Positions 9,370 through 17,691 of a stretch of 40,328 nt of DNA are shown here, in pieces. Below the pieces are notes generated by a model, which had not been told where the DNA came from, did not search any database, and saw only the letters and a list, made by a program, of their open reading frames with translations. The first letter of the stretch is position 1. The number at the start of each line of letters is the position of its first letter. This DNA is from Alcaligenaceae bacterium (GTDB lineage: Bacteria; Pseudomonadota; Gammaproteobacteria; Burkholderiales; Burkholderiaceae_B), in NCBI GenBank assembly GCA_947378965.1, contig CANCMG010000034.1, forward strand, positions 1 through 40,328, written 5' to 3'. The translations under genes and the position numbers were made by a program.

Positions 9370-10362
9370 TCAGTGATTAAGCAATAAGGTTCGCACAGGT
9401 TGTAGCGCTTGCGCAAGTGTTGCAAAAGCCTGCGCGCGGGCAAGGTCAAGCGCCTGCGCCTGCTCAAGGCTAATGGCTGTAAAGCTTACCGTATCGCCAG
9501 GCCCCATTTGGGCCAGACGGGGTAAGTCGACGCTCGCCACGTAAGCCATTTTGGGATAGCCGCCTGTGGTTTGGCGATCGGCCATCAAGATAATGGGTTG
9601 GCCACCCGCAGGCACTTGGATGGTGCCAAACGTCGTGCCTTCAGAGATCATTTGTCGAGGCGTTGTCATCAACAGAGGTACGCCCTGAAGCCGATAACCC
9701 ATGCGTTCAGAGTCAGGGCTGATGCGGTAGGGTTCGGTGAGTAAAGCGGCGCAGCTTTCAGGCGTGAACTCATCCCATTGTTGGCCTTTCATCAACCGTA
9801 CAACAGTGTGTCGTGATTCTGCAAGGGCGCTAGGCAGGTAGATTTTGAGCGACCACAGCTCCATGGCGAGCTCTTCGAGCCTTTTGTTTTTTAGCGGCTG
9901 CAGCAAAGGGATTTCGTCATCGCGTCGTAATGCGCGGCCATGCCATCCGCCCATCGCACTGCGCAGATAGGTGCTGGTGCTACCGAGTACCGGCGCGAGC
10001 GCAAAGCCACCATGTACCGCGAGGTAGGCGCGCGTGCCGTGCTGACGCACCCCAAAGCTGAGCTCATCCTTTGCCCGTAGGACGATCGGGCGATTGAGGG
10101 CAAGCGGCTGTCCATTTAATGTTGCACTCAAGTCTGCGCCGCACAGTGCGATACAGCACGGCTTGGTAAAACGAAGCGATGGGCCGGTGAGCGTAATCTC
10201 AAGCGTGGTAAGAGTGGGTTCGTTGCCAACAAGCATGTTGGCTAACTGATGGGCGCGCTGGTCCATGGCGCCCGCCACCGACACCCCTAAGTGTTGTTGA
10301 CCAACGCGGCCGAGGTCTTGAAACGTGCTGAGCATCCCTGGCTTCAAAACAACGATGCTCAT
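9370..10362 (-). CDS. pxpC: 5-oxoprolinase subunit C (biotin-dependent carboxyltransferase-like)
   Basis: The 330-residue protein matches the KipA/PxpC family: LKPGMLSTFQDLGRVGQQHLGV at the start (shown in part: LSTFQDLGRVGQQ), the SGAMD-like SVAGAMDQRAHQLANMLVGN, and late motifs SERMGYRLQG and RQTTGGYPKMAYV. It is a cytosolic partner of PxpA and PxpB in 5-oxoproline hydrolysis. Its ATG overlaps the pxpB stop by four bases (ATGA at 10359-10362), which indicates translational coupling. Length and motifs are normal. Confidence 0.93.
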   Translation of the reverse strand: MSIVVLKPGMLSTFQDLGRVGQQHLGVSVAGAMDQRAHQLANMLVGNEPTLTTLEITLTGPSLRFTKPCCIALCGADLSATLNGQPLALNRPIVLRAKDELSFGVRQHGTRAYLAVHGGFALAPVLGSTSTYLRSAMGGWHGRALRRDDEIPLLQPLKNKRLEELAMELWSLKIYLPSALAESRHTVVRLMKGQQWDEFTPESCAALLTEPYRISPDSERMGYRLQGVPLLMTTPRQMISEGTTFGTIQVPAGGQPIILMADRQTTGGYPKMAYVASVDLPRLAQMGPGDTVSFTAISLEQAQALDLARAQAFATLAQALQPVRTLLLNH

Positions 10363-11087
10363 GCTTGCACCTGATGTTGCTGCGCAGCAAGTTCGTCAAA
10401 CTCGGCTGGCGAGATCGGCACAAAACGAATGTGATCACCAGGTAACAGTAAGGTCGGCTGAGGGCGCGCGACATCGAATAACTTAAGTGGCGTCGCGCCC
10501 AAAATGTGCCAACCGCCGGGCAGCCGTGTGGGGTAGATCGTTGACTGGCGATTTGCAATCGCGACTGAGCCCGCCGGCACGACGGTGCGGGGGACTTCAC
10601 GACGTGGCAGCGCGAACAACGGATCGTGGATACCAATATACGGATGACCAGGAGCAAAGCCCAGCATGAACACCATGCTGCCGGGCGCGCAATGCATTTG
10701 TATGACTTCATGCTCAGTAAGGCCTGTGACCTTCGCGACTTCACTTAAGTCAGGGCCGTGTTCACCGCCGTAGCAGACCGGAATGTCAATGGTTCGCGAC
10801 ACGCGCTCGGAAGGAGACACGCCAGCCTGAATCAAAGCGGTGAGGCCTTCGGAGAGTGTTCGAAAATTCGGCAAGCCGGTTTGAGGCTCTGCCTGGTAAT
10901 GCACGGCCACGCTTGTGTAGGACGGCACCACATCGGTAATGCCAGGCAGGTTTGCCTCTCGAATTTTTTCGGCGGCTGCGAGGCAAATCAAACCCGTCTC
11001 GGCAAGAATCTTATCGCCAAAATCGAGGCTCAGGCAGCGGTCGCCTAGGTGGCGCAAAGTGAAGGTCGGTGCGATCATGCGGTGCAT
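10359..11087 (-). CDS. pxpB: 5-oxoprolinase subunit B (KipI/allophanate hydrolase subunit 1-like)
   Basis: The 242-residue protein has PxpB hallmarks: LGDRCLSLDFGD near the N-terminus, GITDVVPSYTSVAVHY, IPVCYGGEHGPDL, and MLGFAPGHPYIG followed by RREVPRTVVPAGSVAIA and PTRLPGGWHILG. It is the first gene of the pxpB-C-A operon. Possible starts are a TTG at 11090 and ATGs at 11087 and 11078; none has a strong ribosome binding site, and the ATG at 11087 is a compromise. It lies 84 bp downstream of phoR on the same strand, so read-through from phoBR cannot be excluded. It could also be read as KipI, an inhibitor in Bacillus, but the complete B-C-A set argues for oxoprolinase. Confidence 0.93.
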   Translation of the reverse strand: MHRMIAPTFTLRHLGDRCLSLDFGDKILAETGLICLAAAEKIREANLPGITDVVPSYTSVAVHYQAEPQTGLPNFRTLSEGLTALIQAGVSPSERVSRTIDIPVCYGGEHGPDLSEVAKVTGLTEHEVIQMHCAPGSMVFMLGFAPGHPYIGIHDPLFALPRREVPRTVVPAGSVAIANRQSTIYPTRLPGGWHILGATPLKLFDVARPQPTLLLPGDHIRFVPISPAEFDELAAQQHQVQA

Positions 11088-11103
11088 CAAGCTGCAGTAG
11101 ATA

Positions 11104-11120
11104 AACGCTATATACGCGTT
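11104..11120. promoter_or_regulatory. Short palindrome upstream of pxpB
   Basis: AACGC (11104-11108) and GCGTT (11116-11120) form a perfect inverted repeat around a seven-base AT-rich centre, 17 bases ahead of the pxpB start. The position suits an operator, but the arms are short and no regulator gene is adjacent. Confidence 0.25.
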
Positions 11121-11171
11121 AACAATCGCAGTTTAAGCGTTTTTTTTAGCTTCAGACGGCAGACTGAGCGG

Positions 11172-12473
11172 CTAAAGATCGCGGAGCACGCGCTCGGCGT
11201 CGAACACTAAGCTAAAACAGCTACCTTGTCCGATTTTGCTCTGCACGTCTAGGATGGCATCATGTCGCATCGCGACATGTTTGGTGATGGCGAGCCCCAG
11301 TCCTGTGCCGCCAAGCGCGCGTGAACGGCCACGGTCGACCCGGTAGAAACGCTCGCTTAAACGCGGCAGGTGTTCAGAGGTAATTCCAATCCCCGTGTCA
11401 GTCACACTAAAACGGGCACGACCATCGGCTTGACCTTGCCACTTGACGCGAATAGTCCCGGCATCGGGCGTGTACCGAACCGCGTTCGTCAGCAGGTTCG
11501 AGAACGCCGAGGCGAGCTCTGAGGCATTGCCGGCAAGATCCACCCCTGCTTCTATTTGCCACTCCCAGTGATGGCGCCCACCAGAGAGCGCTTCAATTTG
11601 CGCGCGCGCAATCTCGATCAGTGGCGAGACGTGCACCGGTGTGAATTCTGCGCTTGGGGATGTTTCTAAGTCTGATAGCGTCAGCAAGTCGGTCACGAGC
11701 GACTGCATGCGTTGCGCTTGTTCAGACATCAGCCCAAAATAGTGTTCGCGTTGCTGTGTGCTTAACGCACCCTCTGGGGCATCACGCAAGGTTTCAACAA
11801 AGCCCGCTAGCACGGTCAGTGGCGTGCGCATCTCGTGCGACACGTTCGCCACAAAATCACGCCGTGTGGTTTCGAGCTTTTCGATTTGAGTGAGGTCGCG
11901 CGTGATGAGCAGTGTTCGGTCGCGCGCGTAAGGCACAAGGCGCAGCAGCAAGTTGTAATTGCCACTGGCGTGGTTGATTTTAAGAGTGAGCGGTTCAGAC
12001 CAGTTGCCCGCCTTGACGTAAGACGCGAAGGCTGGCGCGCGAAGGATATTTTGTAAGTTTTGTCCGAGATCGTGCTCGGGCTGTAGGTGTAATTGCTTTT
12101 CTGCCGCGAGATTAAACCATCTGATTTGTAGGTCGGTGGTCAAGGTGACGACCCCCACAGGCAATGCTTGCCCTGCAGCCATGGCGCTGGTGCTAGTTTC
12201 TTCAAGCTCTTGGATGGTGGCGACCTGGTCGCGGATGCGGCGGTACAGCGCGGCCACAACGTCATCCCAAGGGCCGACGTCAGCAGGCGGTTCGCTCTCC
12301 GGCGACAGAATCCAGCGCGCCACACGCTCAGCGTGCCGGCGTCGAATGACCAACAGTAAGCCGGTTGCTAGCGAAAGCGCAACCCAGCCAAGCGAGCTTT
12401 GCCAGCGGTATTCAATCGCCAGGGCAACCGCTGACCAAAAGCCAATAAAAAAAAGTGTGCGTTTCCAGCTCAT
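11172..12473 (-). CDS. phoR: Phosphate-regulon sensor histidine kinase PhoR
   Basis: This 433-residue protein has two N-terminal hydrophobic segments within the first 43 residues, a charged linker and a PAS domain around residues 95-185. A HisKA domain has the phospho-accepting histidine in FVANVSHEMRTPLTVLAGF (about residue 211), followed by a HATPase_c domain with the N box NLLTNAVRYTPDAG and the G box GGTGLGLAITKHV. PhoR autophosphorylates when phosphate is limiting and passes phosphate to PhoB. It lies 22 bp after phoB on the same strand, the usual phoB-phoR order. No phoU or pst genes are in the window. Confidence 0.93.
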   Translation of the reverse strand: MSWKRTLFFIGFWSAVALAIEYRWQSSLGWVALSLATGLLLVIRRRHAERVARWILSPESEPPADVGPWDDVVAALYRRIRDQVATIQELEETSTSAMAAGQALPVGVVTLTTDLQIRWFNLAAEKQLHLQPEHDLGQNLQNILRAPAFASYVKAGNWSEPLTLKINHASGNYNLLLRLVPYARDRTLLITRDLTQIEKLETTRRDFVANVSHEMRTPLTVLAGFVETLRDAPEGALSTQQREHYFGLMSEQAQRMQSLVTDLLTLSDLETSPSAEFTPVHVSPLIEIARAQIEALSGGRHHWEWQIEAGVDLAGNASELASAFSNLLTNAVRYTPDAGTIRVKWQGQADGRARFSVTDTGIGITSEHLPRLSERFYRVDRGRSRALGGTGLGLAITKHVAMRHDAILDVQSKIGQGSCFSLVFDAERVLRDL

Positions 12474-12495
12474 GCGCTTGATTGTCGCATCAAGC

Positions 12496-13194
12496 TTAAG
12501 ATTTTGGGATCAGTGGCGTAAATCGGTAGCCGCTACCGCGCACCGTTTCGATATGAGGATCGTGCTTCGATGGTTCGAGTGCCTTGCGCAGGCGGCGGAT
12601 GTGTACGTCGACCGTACGTTCTTCAACAAATACGTGATCGCCCCACACCTGATCGAGCAGTTGACCGCGTGAAAAGACTCGCTCGGGATGTGTCATAAAA
12701 AAATGCAGCAGACGAAATTCGGTCGGTCCAATGGCCAGTGGTTGGCCATTGCCTGTGAGGCGGTGCGAGGTGGGGTCTAGTTTGAGCCCTTCGACCTCGA
12801 TCAAGTCATCGGTGAGTTGCGGGGCACGCCTTCGTAGCACGGCCTTGATGCGGGCCATCAGTTCTTTAGGCGAAAACGGCTTAGTGATGTAATCGTCTGC
12901 GCCTGCCTCAAGTCCGTCCACTTTGTCTTGCTCGGCACCTTTCGCGGTGAGCATAATGACGGGTACCAAGCGGGTGCGCTCGTCGCTACGTAGCTTGCGC
13001 GCTAAGGTGAGCCCTGAAGCACCCGGCAGCATCCAGTCAAGCAGGATCAGATCGGGTAGCTCGGCTCGGATGAGAGTCTCGGCTTGCGCAACATCGAAGG
13101 CGCGTAAGACCTTGTGACCTGCAAACGATAAATTAACGGCGATGAGCTCTTGGATGGCCGGTTCGTCTTCAACGACTAAAATAGTGCTTGACAT
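12496..13194 (-). CDS. phoB: Phosphate-regulon response regulator PhoB
   Basis: The 232-residue OmpR-class regulator has a receiver domain starting [16 protein letters not shown], with the phospho-acceptor Asp in [10 protein letters not shown] (about residue 54) and the switch Lys in [12 protein letters not shown] winged-helix DNA-binding domain follows, with [14 protein letters not shown] and [14 protein letters not shown]. Phosphorylated PhoB binds Pho boxes and turns on phosphate-starvation genes. A Pho-box-like site lies upstream (13258-13275), which would allow autoregulation. It is divergent from ubiE. Confidence 0.95.
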   Translation of the reverse strand: MSSTILVVEDEPAIQELIAVNLSFAGHKVLRAFDVAQAETLIRAELPDLILLDWMLPGASGLTLARKLRSDERTRLVPVIMLTAKGAEQDKVDGLEAGADDYITKPFSPKELMARIKAVLRRRAPQLTDDLIEVEGLKLDPTSHRLTGNGQPLAIGPTEFRLLHFFMTHPERVFSRGQLLDQVWGDHVFVEERTVDVHIRRLRKALEPSKHDPHIETVRGSGYRFTPLIPKS

Positions 13195-13238
13195 GGTTTA
13201 GGTACCAGTTTGAATAGCATGCTTACGCGTGCAACGTG

Positions 13239-13275
13239 TCTATAGTATGGCGGCAATGTGTCATGTATATGACAG
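13239..13275 (-). promoter_or_regulatory. Pho-box-like site and -10 element upstream of phoB
   Basis: On the minus strand, CTGTCAT (13275-13269), a four-base spacer ATAC and ATGACAC (13264-13258) match the known Pho-box pattern of two CTGTCAT repeats four bases apart. The first half is perfect and the second matches at five of seven positions. TACTAT or TATAGA (13247-13239) lies 10-13 bases further on, where a -10 is expected at a PhoB-activated promoter. The site is also an inverted repeat (TGTCAT-GTAT-ATGACA), so a palindrome-binding regulator is an alternative. Confidence 0.6.
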
Positions 13276-13372
13276 TGCATTTAAACAAGTGGTGGTGTGC
13301 GCGATGCGCAGCGCCTAACCATGCCTCGGCCGTCAGGGCGGTGGGCATGATGCAACAAGCGGGGTAAGAGGT

Positions 13373-14113
13373 ATGGCTGACGAGAACACACATTTCGGTT
13401 ATCAGACGGTCGCTGAGTCAGAGAAGGCGGCCAAGGTCGCACAGGTTTTTCACTCTGTGGCTTCGCGCTACGACGTCATGAATGACCTGATGTCGGCTGG
13501 ATTGCATCGGGTCTGGAAAGCCTTCACCATCGCGCGTGCGGCCGTGCGCCCGGGGATGAAGGTTTTGGATATCGCTGGGGGTACGGGCGATCTGGCTCGA
13601 GCCTTTGCTAAGCAGGCGGGCCCGCAGGGCGAGGTCTGGCTGACAGACATCAACGACTCGATGCTGCGCGTTGGGCGTGATCGGTTGATCGATGACGGCG
13701 TGGTGCTGCCCTGCGCGGTCTGTGATGGCGAGCACCTGCCTTTTGCATCAAATTATTTTGATCGTGTGACGGTGGCTTTTGGTTTGCGCAACATGACCCA
13801 CAAAGACCGCGCCTTGGCTGAGATGACTCGGGTACTCAAACCGGGTGGAAAACTTCTGGTACTCGAGTTTTCAAAGATTGCGAAGCCTTTAGCCCCAGTC
13901 TATGACTGGTACTCCTTCAAGGTTCTGCCATGGCTGGGTCAAAAAGTAGCAGGCGACGCTGATAGCTATCGCTATTTGGCCGAGTCCATACGTATGCATC
14001 CCGACCAAGAGACTCTGAAAAGCATGCTGAGTGAGGCAGGGTTGTCGCGGGTACAGTTCTTCAATTTGTCCGCGGGCTTAACTGCCCTGCACGAGGGGGT
14101 CAAACTAGGTTGA
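13373..14113 (+). CDS. ubiE: Ubiquinone/menaquinone C-methyltransferase UbiE
   Basis: The 246-residue class I SAM methyltransferase begins with the family pattern [25 protein letters not shown]. Here the SAM loop is [15 protein letters not shown], followed by [19 protein letters not shown] and [18 protein letters not shown]. UbiE methylates the quinone ring in ubiquinone synthesis. AGAGG sits just upstream of the ATG. It heads a run of same-strand genes that includes ubiJ and ubiB, as in E. coli ubiE-ubiJ-ubiB, except that a Tim44-domain gene is inserted after it. Confidence 0.96.
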   Translation: MADENTHFGYQTVAESEKAAKVAQVFHSVASRYDVMNDLMSAGLHRVWKAFTIARAAVRPGMKVLDIAGGTGDLARAFAKQAGPQGEVWLTDINDSMLRVGRDRLIDDGVVLPCAVCDGEHLPFASNYFDRVTVAFGLRNMTHKDRALAEMTRVLKPGGKLLVLEFSKIAKPLAPVYDWYSFKVLPWLGQKVAGDADSYRYLAESIRMHPDQETLKSMLSEAGLSRVQFFNLSAGLTALHEGVKLG

Positions 14114-14230
14114 TGTGTGATTTTAGTGACCAAATATTAAATAATACTTAACTTTAACGTAAGGATTTCGCCGCAAGGCTCAGTCAAATTGAACTTCTAG
14201 ATAATTATGCCGTCCATGCTTTACAACCTG

Positions 14231-14263
14231 TTCAGGTTTCAGTAAGATTCAGGTTCTAGTAAG
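14231..14263. repeat. Imperfect 16-bp direct repeat upstream of the Tim44-domain gene
   Basis: TTCAGGTTTCAGTAAG (14231-14246) and TTCAGGTTCTAGTAAG (14248-14263) match at 14 of 16 positions with a 17-bp period. They lie 69 bp ahead of the start at 14332, in the AT-rich 218-bp gap after ubiE. The gap holds no gene that I can see and probably carries the promoter of the downstream gene. Confidence 0.7.
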
Positions 14264-14331
14264 TTTTGAGGGTCTTTTGGTTTTCAAACTCTATTTGAAT
14301 GTTTTGGCGCTTAGTCGCCCAGGAGCTCACG

Positions 14332-15327
14332 ATGTCCCGATTTGTTACTCGTCTGTTTGCGGCAGCACTTATCACCTTAGGTGGTGTGTCGCTGTCTTCG
14401 GTTACTTTCGACGCCCAGGCGGCGCGTGCCGGTAGCGGCACCAGCTCTGGTAAGCAATCCAGCAATGTCAGCAGCCAAAAGCCGGCAGCTCCTGCTGCGG
14501 CAACTGGCTCAACAACACAAAAGAGCGCCACGCCAGCTGCAGCGGCCGCTGCGCCTGCTGCCGCTGCGGCCAAACCTAGCGGCGCTTCGCGCTGGCTAGG
14601 CCCATTGGCCGGCATCGCTGCTGGCTTAGGGATTGCAGCGATGTTGTCGCACTTTGGCCTTGGTGGCGCGATGGGTGACTTCTTGATGGTGGCGTTGTTG
14701 GCCGCTGTGGTGATCTTTGGTGTGATGTTCGTCCTGCGTATGATTCGCGGCTCTTCGGCGCAATCTGCACAACCCGCTGCACAAGGCGCAGGTAACGCTC
14801 CAGCCGGACACCTACCCGCCAACGAGACTTATCGCGAAAGCACGGCACCTAGCGCCGCACCCGTTGCGATGCCCGCCTCAGCCACGGGCTCAATGTCTGC
14901 GGCAGGGTTTGGTTCAGATGCACCAGCACCAGATCAAAACTGGTTTATCCCGGTTGATTTTGATACCAATCGTTTTCTACAAGAAGCCAAAGCGCAGTTC
15001 GTCTCGATCCAAAAGGTTTGGGATAGCGGCGACCTGACACAAATGCGTAACTTCTTGACAGACGATTTGCTCAAAGAGTTGCAGGCTCAGCTTTCAGGGC
15101 GCGTTGGTGAAAATCACACTGAAGTGGTGTTACTGAACGCCGAAATGCTAGGCATCGAAAAAGTGACCGATGGTCACCTGGCGAGCGTGCGCTTTTCGGG
15201 CATGTTGCGTGAGCAGGTCGGCGCTGAAGCGTTCCGCTTCGAAGAAGTCTGGAATCTCTTTAAGCCCGAGCAGGGTGGTTGGTTGTTGGCAGGTATCCAA
15301 CAAATTCCAGTGACTCAAGCCAGTTAA
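14332..15327 (+). CDS. Tim44-domain inner-membrane protein
   Basis: The 331-residue protein begins with a signal-peptide-like segment (RLFAAALITLGGVSLSS, then DAQAARA). A low-complexity Ala/Ser/Thr/Pro stretch follows (about 35-85), then two adjacent hydrophobic segments at about 88-140 with Gly-rich turns (PLAGIAAGLGIAAML; VALLAAVVIFGVMFVL). After another Ala/Pro-rich linker comes a C-terminal Tim44/MBA1-type domain from about residue 212 to the end (QEAKAQFVSIQKVWDSGDL, EVWNLFKPEQGGWLLAGI). Such proteins are widespread in Proteobacteria, and their exact role is unsettled. AGGAG seven bases before the ATG at 14332 fixes the start over an upstream in-frame ATG at 14299. A strong terminator follows. 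Confidence 0.82.
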   Translation: MSRFVTRLFAAALITLGGVSLSSVTFDAQAARAGSGTSSGKQSSNVSSQKPAAPAAATGSTTQKSATPAAAAAAPAAAAAKPSGASRWLGPLAGIAAGLGIAAMLSHFGLGGAMGDFLMVALLAAVVIFGVMFVLRMIRGSSAQSAQPAAQGAGNAPAGHLPANETYRESTAPSAAPVAMPASATGSMSAAGFGSDAPAPDQNWFIPVDFDTNRFLQEAKAQFVSIQKVWDSGDLTQMRNFLTDDLLKELQAQLSGRVGENHTEVVLLNAEMLGIEKVTDGHLASVRFSGMLREQVGAEAFRFEEVWNLFKPEQGGWLLAGIQQIPVTQAS

Positions 15328-15346
15328 ATCTACGCTTCAATGCGAT

Positions 15347-15375
15347 AAAAAAACGCCCGCTTAGCGGGCGTTTTT
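15347..15375 (+). terminator. Intrinsic terminator after the Tim44-domain gene
   Basis: The perfect stem CGCCCGC (15354-15360) and GCGGGCG (15364-15370), with a three-base loop, is followed by TTTTTG and preceded by a run of A. This is a textbook rho-independent terminator. It separates ubiE and the Tim44 gene from ubiJ-ubiB, so the latter probably have their own promoter in 15376-15449. Confidence 0.9.
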
Positions 15376-15449
15376 GTACGCCGGTCCGCTGACGGGCAGT
15401 TCACCCGTTAAACTACGCCTTCAATCAAACTTTCAGTGCTTGCCCCTAC

Positions 15450-16112
15450 GTGACCATAGCCCTACCCTCCCTGCCAACGCGATTCGCCTTGCACCCCGTC
15501 AGGTTATGGGCGCAGGCCTTCAATCTGTTGACTCGGCAGCAACCTTGGGCGGCCCACCGTTTAGCGCTTCATGCTGGGCAAACGCTCAGAATCTGCCTGG
15601 GTGGCTTTCAGCTGACGTTCACCATTGGGCACGATGGCACACTGGTTGCGGCGGATTCGGCAGTCGTACCTGATGTTGTGCTTGAGTTGATTGCAGAAAA
15701 ACTGTCATGGACGGCCTTGTTGGCACCTGACGCGCGCACAGAGATTGCCCAGTGGGTGCATGTCACAGGTCAGGCTGCGCTAGCGCAAGTGGTCTCTGAC
15801 CTGGCGCGTGACCTGCGCCCAGATCCTGAAGATGCCTTGGCACAATGGCTGGGAGACGTGCCCGCGCGCCGTCTAACCAAAGGCCTTCAAGGGCTGTTGA
15901 CCGGCGCTCAATCGTTCGCCCGGGGTTTGGCCGAAAACCTTGCTGAATACTTTTCTGAAGAAACCAACACCTTGACCGGTACCCCGGCGCTCGCGTCTCT
16001 GGTGCGCGAGCGTGAACTCACCGTGACTCACTTAGCTCAGCTCGAGCAGCGCAAGCTTGCATTGCAAGCCCGGCTTTCGCGTCTGACGCCGCGCTCAGGC
16101 GCTAGCGCATGA
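15450..16112 (+). CDS. ubiJ: Ubiquinone biosynthesis accessory factor UbiJ (SCP2 domain)
   Basis: The 220-residue protein has an N-terminal SCP2-like lipid-binding domain ([22 protein letters not shown], then [26 protein letters not shown]; here noted as [15 protein letters not shown] and [20 protein letters not shown]) and a C-terminal helical tail. This is the layout of UbiJ, which in E. coli helps the soluble Ubi complex handle hydrophobic intermediates. The start is a GTG at 15450 without an obvious ribosome binding site. Its stop overlaps the ubiB start by four bases, and the ubiJ-ubiB adjacency is conserved in Proteobacteria. Confidence 0.88.
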   Translation: MTIALPSLPTRFALHPVRLWAQAFNLLTRQQPWAAHRLALHAGQTLRICLGGFQLTFTIGHDGTLVAADSAVVPDVVLELIAEKLSWTALLAPDARTEIAQWVHVTGQAALAQVVSDLARDLRPDPEDALAQWLGDVPARRLTKGLQGLLTGAQSFARGLAENLAEYFSEETNTLTGTPALASLVRERELTVTHLAQLEQRKLALQARLSRLTPRSGASA

Positions 16113-17662
16113 TGTCATTGCCTCGTCTGCTGCGTATCATCGGCGTTGCGCTTCGCTATCGTCTCGATGAACTTGTGCTCTCAGGGATCGATCATCCAGT
16201 GGCCTATCGTTTGCTGTGGTTGGTGCGCCTAGGTTCGCGCCCGACCATGCCGCGTGGCTTGCGTCTGCGCCTTGCACTCGAAGCGCTTGGCCCGATCTTT
16301 GTAAAATTTGGACAAGTGTTGTCGACCCGCCGCGACCTGATTCCAATGGACGTTGCCGACGAGCTTGCCTTGCTGCAAGATCGGGTCGCACCGTTTGCCT
16401 CAGATAAAGCTGCTGCCATGATTGAAGCGGCGCTTGGGGCGCCCACCTCGACACTGTTTGCACAGTTCGAAACTGACCCAGTTGCCTCTGCATCCATTGC
16501 ACAGGTGCACTTTGCCGTTCTTCATGATGGGCGTCACGTCGCAGTCAAGGTACTACGCCCGGGCATGCTCGAAGTGATTGATAAAGATCTGTCGTTGATG
16601 CGCGTGCTCGCAAGCCTGATCCAGGGCTTGGTCCCTGATGGACGGCGTTTAAAGCCTCGCGAGGTGGTCGCTGAGTTCGACAAACACTTGCATGATGAGC
16701 TTGACCTGCTGCGCGAGGCTGCAAATTGCAGCCAGTTACGTCGTAATTTTGGCCCTGAAAGCAAGCGCGGTGAGCTGCTGTGGGTACCCGAGGTGATGTG
16801 GGATTACTGCGCCTCGACCGTCTTTACGATGGAGCGCATGTACGGCATACCGGTGAGTCAAATCGAACGCCTCAAGCAAGTGGGTGTTGATATCCCAACG
16901 CTGGCGCGCACCGGAGTAGAAATATTTTTTACGCAGGTCTTCGATGATGGGTTCTTTCACGCAGATATGCACCCGGGCAACATTTATGTCTCGGATCAGC
17001 CCGACACCCTCGGTCGCTATATCGCGCTCGATTTTGGCATCGTGGGGTCGCTCTCTGAGTTTGATAAAAACTATCTGGCCCAAAACTTTTTAGCATTCTT
17101 TCAGCGTGATTACCGCCGTGTGGCGCGTTTGCACATTGAGTCAGGCTGGGTACCAGCCACCACACGCGAAGAAGAGCTCGAGGGGGCGGTTCGTGCGGTC
17201 TGCGAGCCCTATTTTGACCGGCCTTTGGCCGAAATCTCACTTGGACAAGTGTTATTACGCCTGTTTCAGACCTCTAGGCGGTTTAATGTCGAAATACAGC
17301 CGCAGTTGGTATTGTTGCAAAAGACCCTTTTAAACGTCGAGGGATTAGGTCGCCAGCTCGATCCGCAGTTAGACTTATGGAAAACGGCTAAACCTTACCT
17401 TGAACGCTGGATGCTTGAGAGGGTTGGTTTAAAAGGCACACGTAAGAAACTGATGCAAGAAGCCGGTCAGTGGGCGCAATGGTTACCTGAATTACCGCGG
17501 TTGGTGCATGCTCAGCTTAGTCGCGCAGATGTATCCGGTCAGGTCTTGCACGAGTTGCAGCAGATGCGGCGCTCGCGTGAACAAAGCAATCGTGTTCTAG
17601 TGGTACTAACGGGCGTAGCTGCCCTGAGTTTGGCAGTGGCACTCTGGACGCTCATGCGTTGA
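16109..17662 (+). CDS. ubiB: Ubiquinone biosynthesis kinase-like protein UbiB
   Basis: This 517-residue member of the UbiB/ABC1/ADCK family has the diagnostic KxGQ-type segment [17 protein letters not shown] and the Ala-rich nucleotide loop ASIAQVHFA followed by VAVKVLRPG. It also has [13 protein letters not shown] with [10 protein letters not shown] (catalytic and metal-binding motifs). A hydrophobic C-terminal helix ([17 protein letters not shown], about 496-512) would anchor it in the inner membrane. UbiB is needed for ubiquinone synthesis and is thought to couple ATPase activity to lipid extraction. Its ATG overlaps the ubiJ stop (ATGA at 16109); a second Met directly follows. Confidence 0.96.
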   Translation: MMSLPRLLRIIGVALRYRLDELVLSGIDHPVAYRLLWLVRLGSRPTMPRGLRLRLALEALGPIFVKFGQVLSTRRDLIPMDVADELALLQDRVAPFASDKAAAMIEAALGAPTSTLFAQFETDPVASASIAQVHFAVLHDGRHVAVKVLRPGMLEVIDKDLSLMRVLASLIQGLVPDGRRLKPREVVAEFDKHLHDELDLLREAANCSQLRRNFGPESKRGELLWVPEVMWDYCASTVFTMERMYGIPVSQIERLKQVGVDIPTLARTGVEIFFTQVFDDGFFHADMHPGNIYVSDQPDTLGRYIALDFGIVGSLSEFDKNYLAQNFLAFFQRDYRRVARLHIESGWVPATTREEELEGAVRAVCEPYFDRPLAEISLGQVLLRLFQTSRRFNVEIQPQLVLLQKTLLNVEGLGRQLDPQLDLWKTAKPYLERWMLERVGLKGTRKKLMQEAGQWAQWLPELPRLVHAQLSRADVSGQVLHELQQMRRSREQSNRVLVVLTGVAALSLAVALWTLMR

Positions 17663-17691
17663 TTGAAATTTAAACATTAAAGGCAGTGAAC

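Noticed and set aside
9363-9467. Upstream start for pxpA
   Set aside because: The extension overlaps the end of pxpC, is arginine-rich and unconserved; the family signature starts at 9362.
11098-11153. Plus-strand terminator (AAACGCT ... AGCGTTTTTTTT)
   Set aside because: The loop is about 26 bases and no plus-strand gene lies upstream; the surrounding genes are on the minus strand.
14256-14848. Minus-strand Ala/Pro-rich frames opposite the Tim44-domain gene
   Set aside because: They are shadows of the low-complexity region of the real gene.
15376-15449. Possible tRNA fragment (ACGGG...CCCGT stem)
   Set aside because: No cloverleaf, T-loop or acceptor stem can be formed.
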